Of a stretch of 64,000 nt of DNA, positions 31,920 to 40,407 are shown one piece after another. The first letter of the stretch is position 1; each line of letters opens with the position of its first letter. The DNA comes from JAFAXD01 sp963816775 (GTDB lineage Bacteria > Pseudomonadota > Alphaproteobacteria > Rhizobiales > Xanthobacteraceae). The DNA lies in assembly GCA_963816775.1 (NCBI GenBank), contig CAWFLX010000010.1, forward strand, positions 62,001 to 126,000. The letters run 5' to 3'. The position numbers and the translations under genes are program-made. The notes under the pieces were generated by a model. It was given only the letters and a program-made list of their open reading frames with translations. It was not told the DNA's origin and searched no databases.

Positions 31920-33263
31920 TCACTTTGCCAGGCGCGCGGCCTCGCCGCGCGCGGCTGCGCGCTCGGTGAAGCCCGCTGGACATTGGTCACCCGCCTGCCG
32001 CAGCAAACCCAGCGCGTCCTCGCGCCGGCCATCGAGCAAAGCGAACTCGCCAAGATAAAATGACGCCTCGCAATCGCGGTCGGCGCGTCCGGCGGCATCG
32101 CCCTCGGCCGCGGCCGCGCGAACCGCGTCCGGCTTGGCCTGACCCAGAAAGAGGTCAAGCACTGGAGCCGGCCAGGCGGTCCGGTCGACTGATTTGAGGC
32201 TGCGTTCGAGCTCCGCGGTGTCCTTCTCGCCGAGGCGGGCGCGTGACAAATAACGCCACAGCGGCACGTAGGGATTGGCGGGCGTCCCTTGCGAGGCATG
32301 CTCGAGATCCGCAGCGGCGCCTGCGAAATCGCCAGCCGCAAAGCGCGTGAAGCCGCGGTTGGCGTAGACCGGCACGTCGTCGGGCCACTGACGCAGGATC
32401 GTGTCGAAGGTCGCAACCGCGCCGGCGAGGTCACCCTTCTGCGCCTGCGCGGTGCCGCGGTTGAGATAGGCCTCGAGATCCTTCGGGTTGAGTTTGATCG
32501 CGGCGTCGAAGTCGGCGATGGCCGCATCGTAGTCGCCCTGCATTCCGCGCACATTGCCGCGGCCGATATAAGGCGCAGGAGATTTTGGTCGCAGCTTCAT
32601 CGCAGTCTCATAGTCGGCAAGCGCCTTGTCGAGCGCGTTGAGGCGCCGGTAGGCGTTGCCGCGATTGATGAAAACGTCCGGATCGCTGTCGTTGATGCCG
32701 ATGGCGATGCTCGCATCTGCGATCGCGCCTTCGATGTCGCCTTGCCGCTGCCGGAGAAGTCCGCGGTTCTTGTAGAAGGCCGGGTATTCGGGCTTGAGCC
32801 GGATTGCTTCGTCGTAGTCCTGCCGCGCCTTGGCGAAGTCGTGTTTTGAGTCCTCGACAATCGCGCGGTTGAAATACGCGAAGGCGAATTTCGGGTTGAC
32901 GGCGATCGCCTTGTCGTCGTCAGCGAGCGCGCGATCGGAATCGCCTAAGGCCTGATAGGCGAGCCCGCGGTCGCTCAGCGCCTCGAAATCATTCGGGTCG
33001 AGCGCGAGCACGGCGCTGAAATCCGCGATCGCGGCTGCGAAGTCGCCCTGGAAGTGATGCGCAACCCCACGGAACTTCAGTGCCTTGATGCGCGCCTTCG
33101 GATTTTCGCGCGGATTGTCAATAATAATGCTGCAGGCGGCGATCCATTGCGCCCGGTTGGGGCCGCCGCAATCGTGGCGGGTCTGTGCGGACGCAGTTCC
33201 GGCTGCGGTCATGAGAAGGGTGACGGCGAGAGCTAGCCCCCGCCAATCTTGACTGTTCGTCAT
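31920..33263 (-). CDS. Secreted tetratricopeptide-repeat protein
   Basis: A 447-residue protein starting MTNSQDWRGLALAVTLLM with a signal peptide (cleavage after ASA). A cysteine pair (HDCGG, AACSII) precedes about nine TPR units of 34 residues; typical copies are AAIADFSAVLALDPNDFEAL and AIADFDAAIKLNPKDLEAYL. The last part (after about residue 320) is a less regular helical region. TPR arrays bind partner proteins; the partner is not evident. GGAGGG lies 11 bases before the ATG. The MFS transporter gene lies upstream on the same strand with 140 bases between. Confidence 0.85.
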   Translation of the reverse strand: MTNSQDWRGLALAVTLLMTAAGTASAQTRHDCGGPNRAQWIAACSIIIDNPRENPKARIKALKFRGVAHHFQGDFAAAIADFSAVLALDPNDFEALSDRGLAYQALGDSDRALADDDKAIAVNPKFAFAYFNRAIVEDSKHDFAKARQDYDEAIRLKPEYPAFYKNRGLLRQRQGDIEGAIADASIAIGINDSDPDVFINRGNAYRRLNALDKALADYETAMKLRPKSPAPYIGRGNVRGMQGDYDAAIADFDAAIKLNPKDLEAYLNRGTAQAQKGDLAGAVATFDTILRQWPDDVPVYANRGFTRFAAGDFAGAAADLEHASQGTPANPYVPLWRYLSRARLGEKDTAELERSLKSVDRTAWPAPVLDLFLGQAKPDAVRAAAAEGDAAGRADRDCEASFYLGEFALLDGRREDALGLLRQAGDQCPAGFTERAAARGEAARLAK

Positions 33264-33403
33264 TCGGCCACGTCCCTCCAACAAGCGCCCGCCGGGCGAT
33301 GTCCAAACAGGCGTGTGGGGTTTTCCGCACAAATGCGACAAAAACGAGAACGCTCTCCGATCGACTGAATCGGAAAACGCTCCGGGTCGCGATGCTGATG
33401 GTT

Positions 33404-34774
33404 TTAGGCGGCCGCGACTGGCTCGCCGCCCTCGCGCAACCAGGGCCGTTCCGCCAGCCGCGCCGCGTTGAGCCGGTGGATCGTAAAGCAGACCACCGCG
33501 CCCAGCGCAAAGGGCAGCGCCGCCCACATGTAGAGCTGCTGAACCGGCATGGCGACGAATAGTGCACCGACCAGCGGTCCCACGATCGATCCGAGCCGAC
33601 CGATGCCAAGCTGCCAGCCTGAGCCGTTGGCACGCAACGAGGTCGGATAAATCATCGCGCCCGCAACATTGATTCCAGACTGGATGCCGAGCACGCAAAA
33701 GCCAGCAAAAAACGTCGCGATCAATAGTGCTGTCTCAGAACTCGCGCCGGTGTAGCCGATCGAGCCGACGATCGGGACCGCGATGACGAAGAGAAGGGAG
33801 ATCGCGAGGAAACGATGCTTCGCCAACCAGCCGCACATAGCCAAGGTGCCGACGGTACCGCCGATTTGCAGTGATGCGCCGGCCAAAGCCGCCGTTGCGG
33901 GAGGCAGATGCGCGGCGGTGAGTAGCGTCGGCGTCCAGCTCAGCAGGAAGAAAAAGCCCATCAGGTTGAGGGCGAACAGGAGCCACGACAGCGGCGTGAT
34001 GACTGCCAGCCCATCGCGGAACAGGTAAGCCGGATTAAAACCGGGAAATTGCTTTTCATCCTCGATCACAAACTTCGCATTCGCCGGCACCTTGAAACCC
34101 GGCTGGATCTCGGCAACGAGCCGCTCCATTTTGCTGCGCTGGCTTTCATGGATCGCCATGAACTTGATCAATTCCGGGAGCCCGATGATCGCTGCCACCG
34201 CGATGACGATTGGCACGATGCCGCCGATCACGAACAACAGCTGCCAGCCGTATTGCGGAACCAGTGCTGCACTCACGAAGCCTGGTATGGCACCTCCGAT
34301 CGGCACAAAGCCGACCGCGATCAGCCCCAGCGTCGCTCGCAACCGGCGCGGCGCCAATTCGATGTTGATCGCGATGACATTGGGGATGACGCCGCCAATT
34401 CCAATTCCGGCGATGAGGCGCAGCCAGAACATCTGGGTGATCGTGCTGCTGTAGGCGGCGATCCAGGTGAAGATACCGAACAACAGCAGCGACCCGACGA
34501 GCGCCGCTTTTCGCCCGTAGCGATCGCCTACCCAGCCAAAAATGGCCGAGCCGAACAGGATACCGACGAGACTTGCGCTGAACACGGGCCCCAGCGCTTC
34601 GCGGTCGATGCCCCAGGCGCGAACCAGCGACGGCGCTGCGAAAGCAATGGCGCCGATGTCGTAGCCATCGATCAGAACAATGAACAGCGACCAGATCAGC
34701 AGTTTGATGTGAAACGAGCTGAGCCCGCGTTCATCAAGCAGGCGCGAAACCGCGACGACCGGTGCGTCGGCCAT
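33404..34774 (-). CDS. MFS transporter, aromatic acid:H+ symporter type
   Basis: A 456-residue inner-membrane carrier starting at MADAPVVAVS with a GGGAGGAC ribosome site. It has twelve predicted helices. Family motifs are LIDGYDIGAIAFAAPSL in helix 1, GWVGDRYGRKAALVGSLLL in loop 2-3 (the Gly-x-x-x-Asp-Arg-x-Gly-Arg-Arg/Lys signature), and the Asp residues of the aromatic acid:H+ symporter (AAHS/PcaK) family in helix 1. It likely imports a benzoate-like acid with protons, which would supply the CoA ligases of the island. Kynurenine or anthranilate are other candidates because kynureninase is close by. Confidence 0.88.
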   Translation of the reverse strand: MADAPVVAVSRLLDERGLSSFHIKLLIWSLFIVLIDGYDIGAIAFAAPSLVRAWGIDREALGPVFSASLVGILFGSAIFGWVGDRYGRKAALVGSLLLFGIFTWIAAYSSTITQMFWLRLIAGIGIGGVIPNVIAINIELAPRRLRATLGLIAVGFVPIGGAIPGFVSAALVPQYGWQLLFVIGGIVPIVIAVAAIIGLPELIKFMAIHESQRSKMERLVAEIQPGFKVPANAKFVIEDEKQFPGFNPAYLFRDGLAVITPLSWLLFALNLMGFFFLLSWTPTLLTAAHLPPATAALAGASLQIGGTVGTLAMCGWLAKHRFLAISLLFVIAVPIVGSIGYTGASSETALLIATFFAGFCVLGIQSGINVAGAMIYPTSLRANGSGWQLGIGRLGSIVGPLVGALFVAMPVQQLYMWAALPFALGAVVCFTIHRLNAARLAERPWLREGGEPVAAA

Positions 34775-34881
34775 GGCTGTCCTCCCAGCGGTTTTATTTC
34801 TTGAGGCCAGCATGCGCCCACGGCGATGGCTAGGCAACGGGCACGAGGGCCGGTTGAGCGAAAAACCAGCGGAACCCCGCA

Positions 34882-35298
34882 TCAGAAATCGGCGCCGCCA
34901 AATATGTAATCCAAACCGTTCGGCGAGCCGGGCTGTTCGGGGGCGTCGTCCTGGTCCATGTCGCGCATCATCTCGGATACGACGCGATCGTTGTTGTCAC
35001 GATCGCGGAAACCGCCGTTCCGATAGTTTGCGTAGGCGTTAGGCGAGCCCACATAGGCACATCCGCATCCGCCAGGATCGGCGTAGACGTAGTAGACCTT
35101 GCCGTTCCTCCCGCGCTTCACCAACCGGTTCGGCGGGAGGGAATTGAAGATCTCCTGCTTCTCCGGCGTGTCGGGGTATTTTGCCACGAAGCCGGCTGCC
35201 GTCAGCATGTTGTTGGGCGCGATGGTCTGCGCAATGGCGACCGCGAGCCACACTGTGGCGGTGGTTGCCAAGAGACATGTGAGGACTGATTTGCTCAT
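34882..35298 (-). CDS. Secreted protein of unknown function
   Basis: A 138-residue protein starting at MSKSVLTCLLATTATVWLAV, a signal peptide with cleavage near AIAQ. The mature part contains LPPNRLVKRGRNGKVYYVYA and a small-residue Cys-rich knot PGGCGCAYVG, then an acidic, Asn/Asp-rich tail (RDRDNNDRVV, DMDQDDAPEQ). Similar short secreted proteins occur in related bacteria by my recollection, but I assign no family. Its stop is 108 bases upstream of the MFS gene start on the same strand. Confidence 0.6.
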   Translation of the reverse strand: MSKSVLTCLLATTATVWLAVAIAQTIAPNNMLTAAGFVAKYPDTPEKQEIFNSLPPNRLVKRGRNGKVYYVYADPGGCGCAYVGSPNAYANYRNGGFRDRDNNDRVVSEMMRDMDQDDAPEQPGSPNGLDYIFGGADF

Positions 35299-35354
35299 GT
35301 TGTGACGTTCAGGTCTATATCCGGGGGTTGCTATTTCGGCGAAGGGTGGTGGCG

Positions 35355-36593
35355 TCAGGTCACGGCGGCGCGCACGCGAAATCGGTCCTGATCCCATTCG
35401 CGCCCATCCATGACCTGCTTGAGGCGCTGCACCGCGTCCCAGAGCTCAGCATAGGACAAATAAAGCGGCGCGATGCCCAGACGTACAAAGTGCGGCGCCC
35501 GGAAATCGCCGATCACGCCGCGCGCCTTGAGCGCCTGCACGATAGCGTATCCTTCCGGGTGCGCGAAAATCACGTGACTGCCGCGCGCGTTCGGGTCGGT
35601 CGGCGAGGCGAGCTCCAGACCAGGGCACTCGCGCGCGACCAATTCAATCAGAAGGCTGGTCATGTCCTTTGATTTGGCGCGCAGCCGTTCGATGCCCGCT
35701 TCGGCAACGAGGGCGACCGCGGTCTCGAGCAGTGCCATCGAAACCACCGGCGGCGTACCTGTAATCATACGGGCAATCCCGGCCGCCGGCGTGTAACGGC
35801 TTCCGAACGCGAATGGCGCCGCGTGCCCGAGCCAGCCGGAGAGCGGTTGTCGCATCTGGGCGTGATGGCCTCGCGCCGCGAACAGGAATGCCGGCGCGCC
35901 CGGACCCCCGTTGAGATATTTATATCCGCACCCGACCGCGAAATCGACGCGAGCGCCGTTGAGATCGACCGGCACCGCACCGACGCTGTGACTCAGATCC
36001 CAGATCGCGAGCGCGCCGGCGGCATGCACCTTCGCGGTGATCGCCGCCATATCCTCAATGCGGGCGCTTTTGTAATCGACGTGGCTAAAGCTCACCGCGA
36101 CTACGTCGTGGTCGAGCGCGCGCTCTATATGCGCCGGGGAAGCAAAGCGCAGCTTGTAATTGGCGCCGAGTAGTGCGCACAGGCCTTCCGCGATGTAGAC
36201 GTCGGTCGGAAAATTGTCGTCGTTGGTGACGATCACGTGCCGGCCCGGGCGCATGGCGACCGCGCTCGCCAAGACTTTGAACAGATTTACGGAGACCGAA
36301 TCGCAGACCACGACCTCGTCGGCGTCGGCCCCAATCAGCGCGGCAATCTTGGCGCCGATCCGCAACGGTAGATCGATCCAGCCGTGCTCATTCCAGCTTG
36401 AGATCAAAGTGCGGCCCCATTCCTCCTCGACCACTTGGCGGGCGCGCACTGCACAGGCATGTGGCAGCATGCCCAGAGAATTGCCGTCGAGATAGATCAT
36501 GCCGTCCGGGATCAAAAACGCGTCGCGATATTTGCATAGCGGGTCGCACGCGTCCTTGGCCACCAATGCCTCGCGCGTGAGTTGTTGTTTCAT
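35355..36593 (-). CDS. kynU: Kynureninase
   Basis: A 412-residue PLP enzyme that cleaves L-kynurenine to anthranilate and L-alanine. The family's features are RDAFLIPDGMIYLDGNSLGM at the N-terminus, DLSHSVGAVPVDLNG (with the Asp that contacts the PLP ring) and the PLP lysine K225 in GCGYKYLNGGPGAPAFLF; the C-terminus carries RLGIAPLYLSYAELWDA. Length is normal. The ATG is directly next to palindromic repeat copy 2 (repeat starts two bases beyond), so promoter and ribosome site must come from repeat sequence; only a weak GGGA is seen. No kynurenine formamidase or tryptophan dioxygenase gene is in the window. Anthranilate produced here could enter the CoA-dependent route encoded at 16-24 kb. 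Confidence 0.93.
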   Translation of the reverse strand: MKQQLTREALVAKDACDPLCKYRDAFLIPDGMIYLDGNSLGMLPHACAVRARQVVEEEWGRTLISSWNEHGWIDLPLRIGAKIAALIGADADEVVVCDSVSVNLFKVLASAVAMRPGRHVIVTNDDNFPTDVYIAEGLCALLGANYKLRFASPAHIERALDHDVVAVSFSHVDYKSARIEDMAAITAKVHAAGALAIWDLSHSVGAVPVDLNGARVDFAVGCGYKYLNGGPGAPAFLFAARGHHAQMRQPLSGWLGHAAPFAFGSRYTPAAGIARMITGTPPVVSMALLETAVALVAEAGIERLRAKSKDMTSLLIELVARECPGLELASPTDPNARGSHVIFAHPEGYAIVQALKARGVIGDFRAPHFVRLGIAPLYLSYAELWDAVQRLKQVMDGREWDQDRFRVRAAVT

Positions 36594-36594
36594 A

Positions 36595-36760
36595 CTAGTG
36601 TCCCGCTTCCGAAGTTCGCCATACCTTGCCGCACATCCTGACGCGAACTTCGGAATCGGAAGGACACTAGCAAATCTATGATTCTAGTGTGGTTTCGAAT
36701 TTGAAGTTGCTATTCAGAGATTGCCGAACAATGATAGGAACTTCAAATCCGCCACACTAG
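36595..36760. repeat. Composite palindromic repeat, copy 2 (inverted relative to copy 1)
   Basis: Unit B' (36595-36670) runs from CTAGTGTCCCGC to AGGACACTAG with inner arms TTCCGAAGTTCGC and GCGAACTTCGGAA. Unit A' (36684-36760) runs from CTAGTGTGG to GCCACACTAG with inner AATTTGAAGTTGC and GGAACTTCAAATCC. The spacer CAAATCTATGATT is the reverse complement of the copy 1 spacer apart from one base, and the unit order is reversed, so the entire element is inverted. It fills most of the space between the divergent kynureninase and aspartate dehydrogenase genes. No coding capacity and no flanking target duplication were recognised. Confidence 0.92.
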
Positions 36761-36831
36761 TCTCCATATCCGCACGTGATATAGAAAGAAATGGTCGCCT
36801 CCGATAGCGTGGTGCGGCTACGGAGGTGGAT

Positions 36832-37620
36832 ATGGTTCGGGTTGGGCTCGTTGGCTTTGGCTTCATTGGAGCCGAGCTCTATCGGGCGATTGCCGGGGGG
36901 GAATCTGAAGGACTTGAGATCGCGTTCGTGTGGAATCGCTCGGCCGACAAGCTCGGGGGCGTACCGAAAAATCTCGTTCTCGACAATCTGGCTGATTTTG
37001 CCCAGCTCTCCCCGGATCTGATTGTTGAGGCCGCGCACCCGGATATCAGCCGCGCGCACGCCGCGGCGTTCCTGCAATCCTGCGATTACATGCCGGCATC
37101 GGTCACGGCGCTCGCCGACGACGCGCTGCGCGAACGCCTGGTGGCGACCGCGGAGCGTAGCGGACACCGGCTGATCATTCCGCGCGGCGCGCTAGTAGGT
37201 GCCGACGCGCTCATTGCCTGGCGCCACATGTGGCGCGATGTGAGCATCACGTTTCGCAAACACCCCGACAACATCGATCTTGCCGCCGTGAAATGGCGCG
37301 CCCAGGATATCACGCGCGAGACAGTGATCTTCGACGGTCCGGTGCGCCAGATCGCGCCGCTGTTTCCCCGCAACGTCAACACGATGGTGACCTGTGCGCT
37401 CGCAACCGTCGGTCTCGATCGCTGCCGTGGCCGCTTGATCGCTGACCCGGCGCTGGATCACGCGATCGCCGAGGTCGAGGCCACGGGCTCGGACGGCTCA
37501 TATCTTGCAACTACCAAACGGCAGCCGATGATCGGGGTATCGGGTACCGAGATGTTTGCCTCCACGCTACGCTCGGTCCTCAAAGCCACCGGCCGTGGGC
37601 CTACTATGGATTTTCTGTAA
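36832..37620 (+). CDS. Aspartate dehydrogenase-like protein (NadX/DUF108 family)
   Basis: A 262-residue NAD(P)-dependent oxidoreductase. The ATG at 36832 has GGAGG 5 bases upstream; an in-frame GTG two codons earlier is less likely. The Rossmann loop is VGLVGFGFIGAELYRAI (4-20). The family core has RLIIPRGALVGADALIAWR (about 119-137) and FPRNVNTMVTCALATVGLDR (about 180-199), the Asn-Val-Asn pattern of aspartate dehydrogenases. The reaction would interconvert L-aspartate and iminoaspartate/oxaloacetate, with a possible link to NAD synthesis. An ABC importer operon follows after 20 bases, so it may act on an amino acid taken up by that system. Confidence 0.82.
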   Translation: MVRVGLVGFGFIGAELYRAIAGGESEGLEIAFVWNRSADKLGGVPKNLVLDNLADFAQLSPDLIVEAAHPDISRAHAAAFLQSCDYMPASVTALADDALRERLVATAERSGHRLIIPRGALVGADALIAWRHMWRDVSITFRKHPDNIDLAAVKWRAQDITRETVIFDGPVRQIAPLFPRNVNTMVTCALATVGLDRCRGRLIADPALDHAIAEVEATGSDGSYLATTKRQPMIGVSGTEMFASTLRSVLKATGRGPTMDFL

Positions 37621-37640
37621 CGAACGCGAAGGAGCCTTTG

Positions 37641-38612
37641 ATGAGACGTGCATTGTTAGCGGCGGCGCTTGCGGTCATGGCGCTGGGCGTGAACCAAAGC
37701 CCGGCGGCAGAAATGAAGAAAGTCGCGATCGCCAGTTTCGGCCCGCACGCGTCGTTGCAGCAGGTGATCGACGGGTTCAAGCAGGCGCTCGCCGACAAAG
37801 GCTTCGTCGACGGCAAGACCGTCAGCTACGAGTACAGCGACTGCAACTTCGACCCTTCGCTCGTTCCCCAGGTCCTGTCCAAACTCGAAGCCACCAAGCC
37901 GGACCTGATGCTGACCGTCACAACCCCGATGACGCAGGCGGCGGTGAAGCTGGTGCGCGATCAATCACTTCCAATCGTGTTTGCTCCGGTAACCGATCCG
38001 GTGGCTGCCGGTCTCGTTCCCGACTGGCAGCACGGATCCGCCCGCTTCGTCGGCGCGTCCAACATGCAGTCGACCGAGACCGTAATTGACTTCGCGCGCA
38101 AGCTCCTCGGCGACGTCAAATCATTTGGCATGCTCTATAACCCGGGCGACGCCAACGACGTCACCGGCAAGAACCTCGCGGAGGCGGCAGCCAAAGCCAA
38201 AAACGTTGAGTTTCGCGCGGTCAGCGTCGATTCAGTCAACGACATTGCGGTGCGTACCAATGCCCTGCAGGGTGTCGATTTCATCTATGCGATCCCCTCG
38301 AGTCTGTTGATGCCGGCGCTGCCGGCGATCGCTTCGAGCGCAGAGCGGATGGGCATTCCGGTGATCAGTTCGTCTCCGCCAGGCGTGCAGGAAGGCGTGG
38401 TCCTTGCCGCGATGTCGGTCTCCTGGAGCAAGGTCGGTTACAATGCCGGACTGCTGGCGGCGCAAATTCTCAATGGCGCCAAGTCGACGGAGCTTGCGAA
38501 CTACAAGCCGACCCCGGCCGATCATACGCCGGTGATCAGCGCGAAACGTCTCAAGGCCGCCGGCAAGACGCTGCCGCCGGCACTCGCCGACTGCAACTGC
38601 GTGATCGACTAA
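37641..38612 (+). CDS. ABC transporter substrate-binding protein (ABC_sub_bind family)
   Basis: A 323-residue periplasmic protein with GAAGGAG ribosome site and signal peptide MRRALLAAALAVMALGVNQS (cleavage after PAA). The fold is the two-lobed periplasmic-binding type: VAIASFGPHASLQQVIDGFK, PDLMLTVTTPMTQAAVKLV, PIVFAPVTDPVAAGLVPDWQ, GVQEGVVLAAMSVSWSKVGY. This family pairs with FtsX-like/BPD2 permeases and a single ATPase, and those two genes follow on the same strand. Substrates of related systems are small or aromatic metabolites and vitamins; none is certain here. Confidence 0.88.
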   Translation: MRRALLAAALAVMALGVNQSPAAEMKKVAIASFGPHASLQQVIDGFKQALADKGFVDGKTVSYEYSDCNFDPSLVPQVLSKLEATKPDLMLTVTTPMTQAAVKLVRDQSLPIVFAPVTDPVAAGLVPDWQHGSARFVGASNMQSTETVIDFARKLLGDVKSFGMLYNPGDANDVTGKNLAEAAAKAKNVEFRAVSVDSVNDIAVRTNALQGVDFIYAIPSSLLMPALPAIASSAERMGIPVISSSPPGVQEGVVLAAMSVSWSKVGYNAGLLAAQILNGAKSTELANYKPTPADHTPVISAKRLKAAGKTLPPALADCNCVID

Positions 38613-38634
38613 CGCACTAATCGGATCGGCGCAG

Positions 38635-39411
38635 ATGCTCGATGGGTACGCGCTGCGCAAGGCGTTTCATTCTGGAACGCCGAACCAGCGCGTCGCCCTC
38701 GCCGACGTGACGCTCAGCCTCGCGGCCGGCGATTTTGCAGTCGTGATCGGCAGCAACGGGGCGGGCAAAAGCACATTGCTCAACGCGATCGCGGGCGAAG
38801 TGCGCGTCGATTCGGGACGGATTGAGATTGACGGCCGCGATGTCACGGCCGAGCCGACCCATCGACGTGCGGCGGCGATCGCGCGGGTTTTTCAAGATCC
38901 CTCCGTCGGCACCGCGGGGCCGATGACGATTGAAGAGAACCTGGCACTCGCGGAGCGTCGCGGCGCTCGCAATGGCCTTCGACTCGGCCTTTCCTCATCG
39001 GCGCGCCGGCGCTATCGCAATCGTCTCGCCGCAATCGGGCTCGGTCTTGAGGATCGGTTGGGCCAGAAGGTGGAACTCCTGTCCGGAGGTCAGCGGCAAT
39101 CGCTCGCGCTGCTCATGGCAGTCCTTGCCACGCCAAAGCTGCTGTTGCTCGACGAGCACACGGCAGCTCTCGATCCAAAAACTGCCGACGTCGTAATGCG
39201 AGCAACGACGCAGGCCGTGGCGCACGATCGCCTCACTACCCTGATGGTCACGCACAACATGCAGCACGCGCTGGACTACGGGAACCGGCTCATCATGATG
39301 AATGAAGGCCGGATCGTGTTCGAAGCGCACGCCGGCGAGAAGGCAGCGCTTACGATCGAGAGGCTGGTGCAGCGCTTCCACCTCGCCAGCGACCGCATGC
39401 TGCTCGGATAG
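38635..39411 (+). CDS. ABC transporter ATP-binding protein
   Basis: A 258-residue ATPase. Walker A GSNGAGKST (about residues 37-45), Q-loop FQDPSVGTAGP, signature LLSGGQRQSLALLMA (about 150-164), Walker B LLLLDEHTAALDPKTA (about 170-185), and H-loop VTHNMQHALDYGNRL. DEHTAALDP is the version common in the ATPases that go with ABC_sub_bind systems. It lies between the binding protein (22 bases) and the permease (9 bases) and belongs to the same operon. Confidence 0.92.
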   Translation: MLDGYALRKAFHSGTPNQRVALADVTLSLAAGDFAVVIGSNGAGKSTLLNAIAGEVRVDSGRIEIDGRDVTAEPTHRRAAAIARVFQDPSVGTAGPMTIEENLALAERRGARNGLRLGLSSSARRRYRNRLAAIGLGLEDRLGQKVELLSGGQRQSLALLMAVLATPKLLLLDEHTAALDPKTADVVMRATTQAVAHDRLTTLMVTHNMQHALDYGNRLIMMNEGRIVFEAHAGEKAALTIERLVQRFHLASDRMLLG

Positions 39412-39420
39412 GACCAGCTC

Positions 39421-40317
39421 ATGTCGATCCTCTATGCGTACATCAATCTCGTGCCAGTGACCCTGATGCAGAGCGTGATCTACGCGTTCGCGGCGCTCGG
39501 CATCATGATCCCGTTTCGCCTCCTGTCATTTCCGGATCTCACCGTCGAGGGCTCATTTCCACTTGGCGGATGCGTCGCCGCCGCGCTGATCGCCGCCCGC
39601 GTCGACCCGTGGCTTGCGACCTTGGCGGCGCTCTTCGCCGGCGCCGCGGCCGGGCTTGCGACCGCGTCGCTTCACCTCTGGCTGCGGCTCAATACGTTGT
39701 TGTGCGGCATCCTGGTGCTCACGATGCTGTTCAGCATCAACATCCGGGTGATGGGCAAGCCCAACATTGCGCTGTTCGCCTATTCGACACTGTTCGATAA
39801 CCTGCTCGGCGCCTTGACCGGCAGCCTGACGGCGAGGATTGCGTTCGTTGCGGTCCTGCTTATTGTGGTTCTGCTCGCGCTCTATTGGTTCTTTCAAACC
39901 GAGATCGGCATGGCACTGCGCGCCGTCGGCGCCAGCCAGAGCATGGCAAGAGCGCAAGGCATTTCGGTTGCCCGCTATACGCTGCTGGGTCTTGGGCTCG
40001 CCGGTTCACTGTCGGCGCTGGCGGGTGCGCTGCTCGCGCAGAATCAAGCTTTTGCCGACGTCAGCATGGGGTTCGGCATCCTGGTCAATGGGCTCGCGTC
40101 GGTCATCGTCGGCGAACAGCTCATTGGCCGGACGACACTCGGACGCCAGCTGGCGGCGCCGGTTGTCGGCGCCATCGTCTATTATCAAATCGTGAGCTTC
40201 GCGCTTGCGCTCGGGTTGCAGCCATCAGACCTGAAGTTGCTGACCGGGCTTTTCGTGATCGCGATGCTCGCAATCCCGGTGCTTGCCGGACGAGGGTCCG
40301 TGCTGGGAACCCGTTGA
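39421..40317 (+). CDS. ABC transporter permease (BPD_transp_2 type)
   Basis: A 298-residue inner-membrane protein with about eight hydrophobic segments, e.g. VIYAFAALGIMIPFRLLSF and LATLAALFAGAAAGLATASL. The family feature FPDLTVEGSFPLGGCVAAAL occurs near residue 37, and GMALRAVGASQSMARAQGIS (about 162-181) is the coupling loop. Together with the ATPase and binding protein it makes a complete importer. The stop is followed by a short gap and then the convergent TctC gene. Confidence 0.9.
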   Translation: MSILYAYINLVPVTLMQSVIYAFAALGIMIPFRLLSFPDLTVEGSFPLGGCVAAALIAARVDPWLATLAALFAGAAAGLATASLHLWLRLNTLLCGILVLTMLFSINIRVMGKPNIALFAYSTLFDNLLGALTGSLTARIAFVAVLLIVVLLALYWFFQTEIGMALRAVGASQSMARAQGISVARYTLLGLGLAGSLSALAGALLAQNQAFADVSMGFGILVNGLASVIVGEQLIGRTTLGRQLAAPVVGAIVYYQIVSFALALGLQPSDLKLLTGLFVIAMLAIPVLAGRGSVLGTR

Positions 40318-40407
40318 CGGCTGCTCATCGCAGCCGCGGCGCCTCGTTAAGATAGAATTTGCTCATCGCCGGCCGGAGACGTTTAGGACAATCCGACAGC
40401 GCAGCCG

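Noticed and set aside
34882..35298. Possibility that the secreted protein is a DUF3617- or DUF4189-type protein
   Set aside because: The Cys pattern and length do not match those families; left as unknown.
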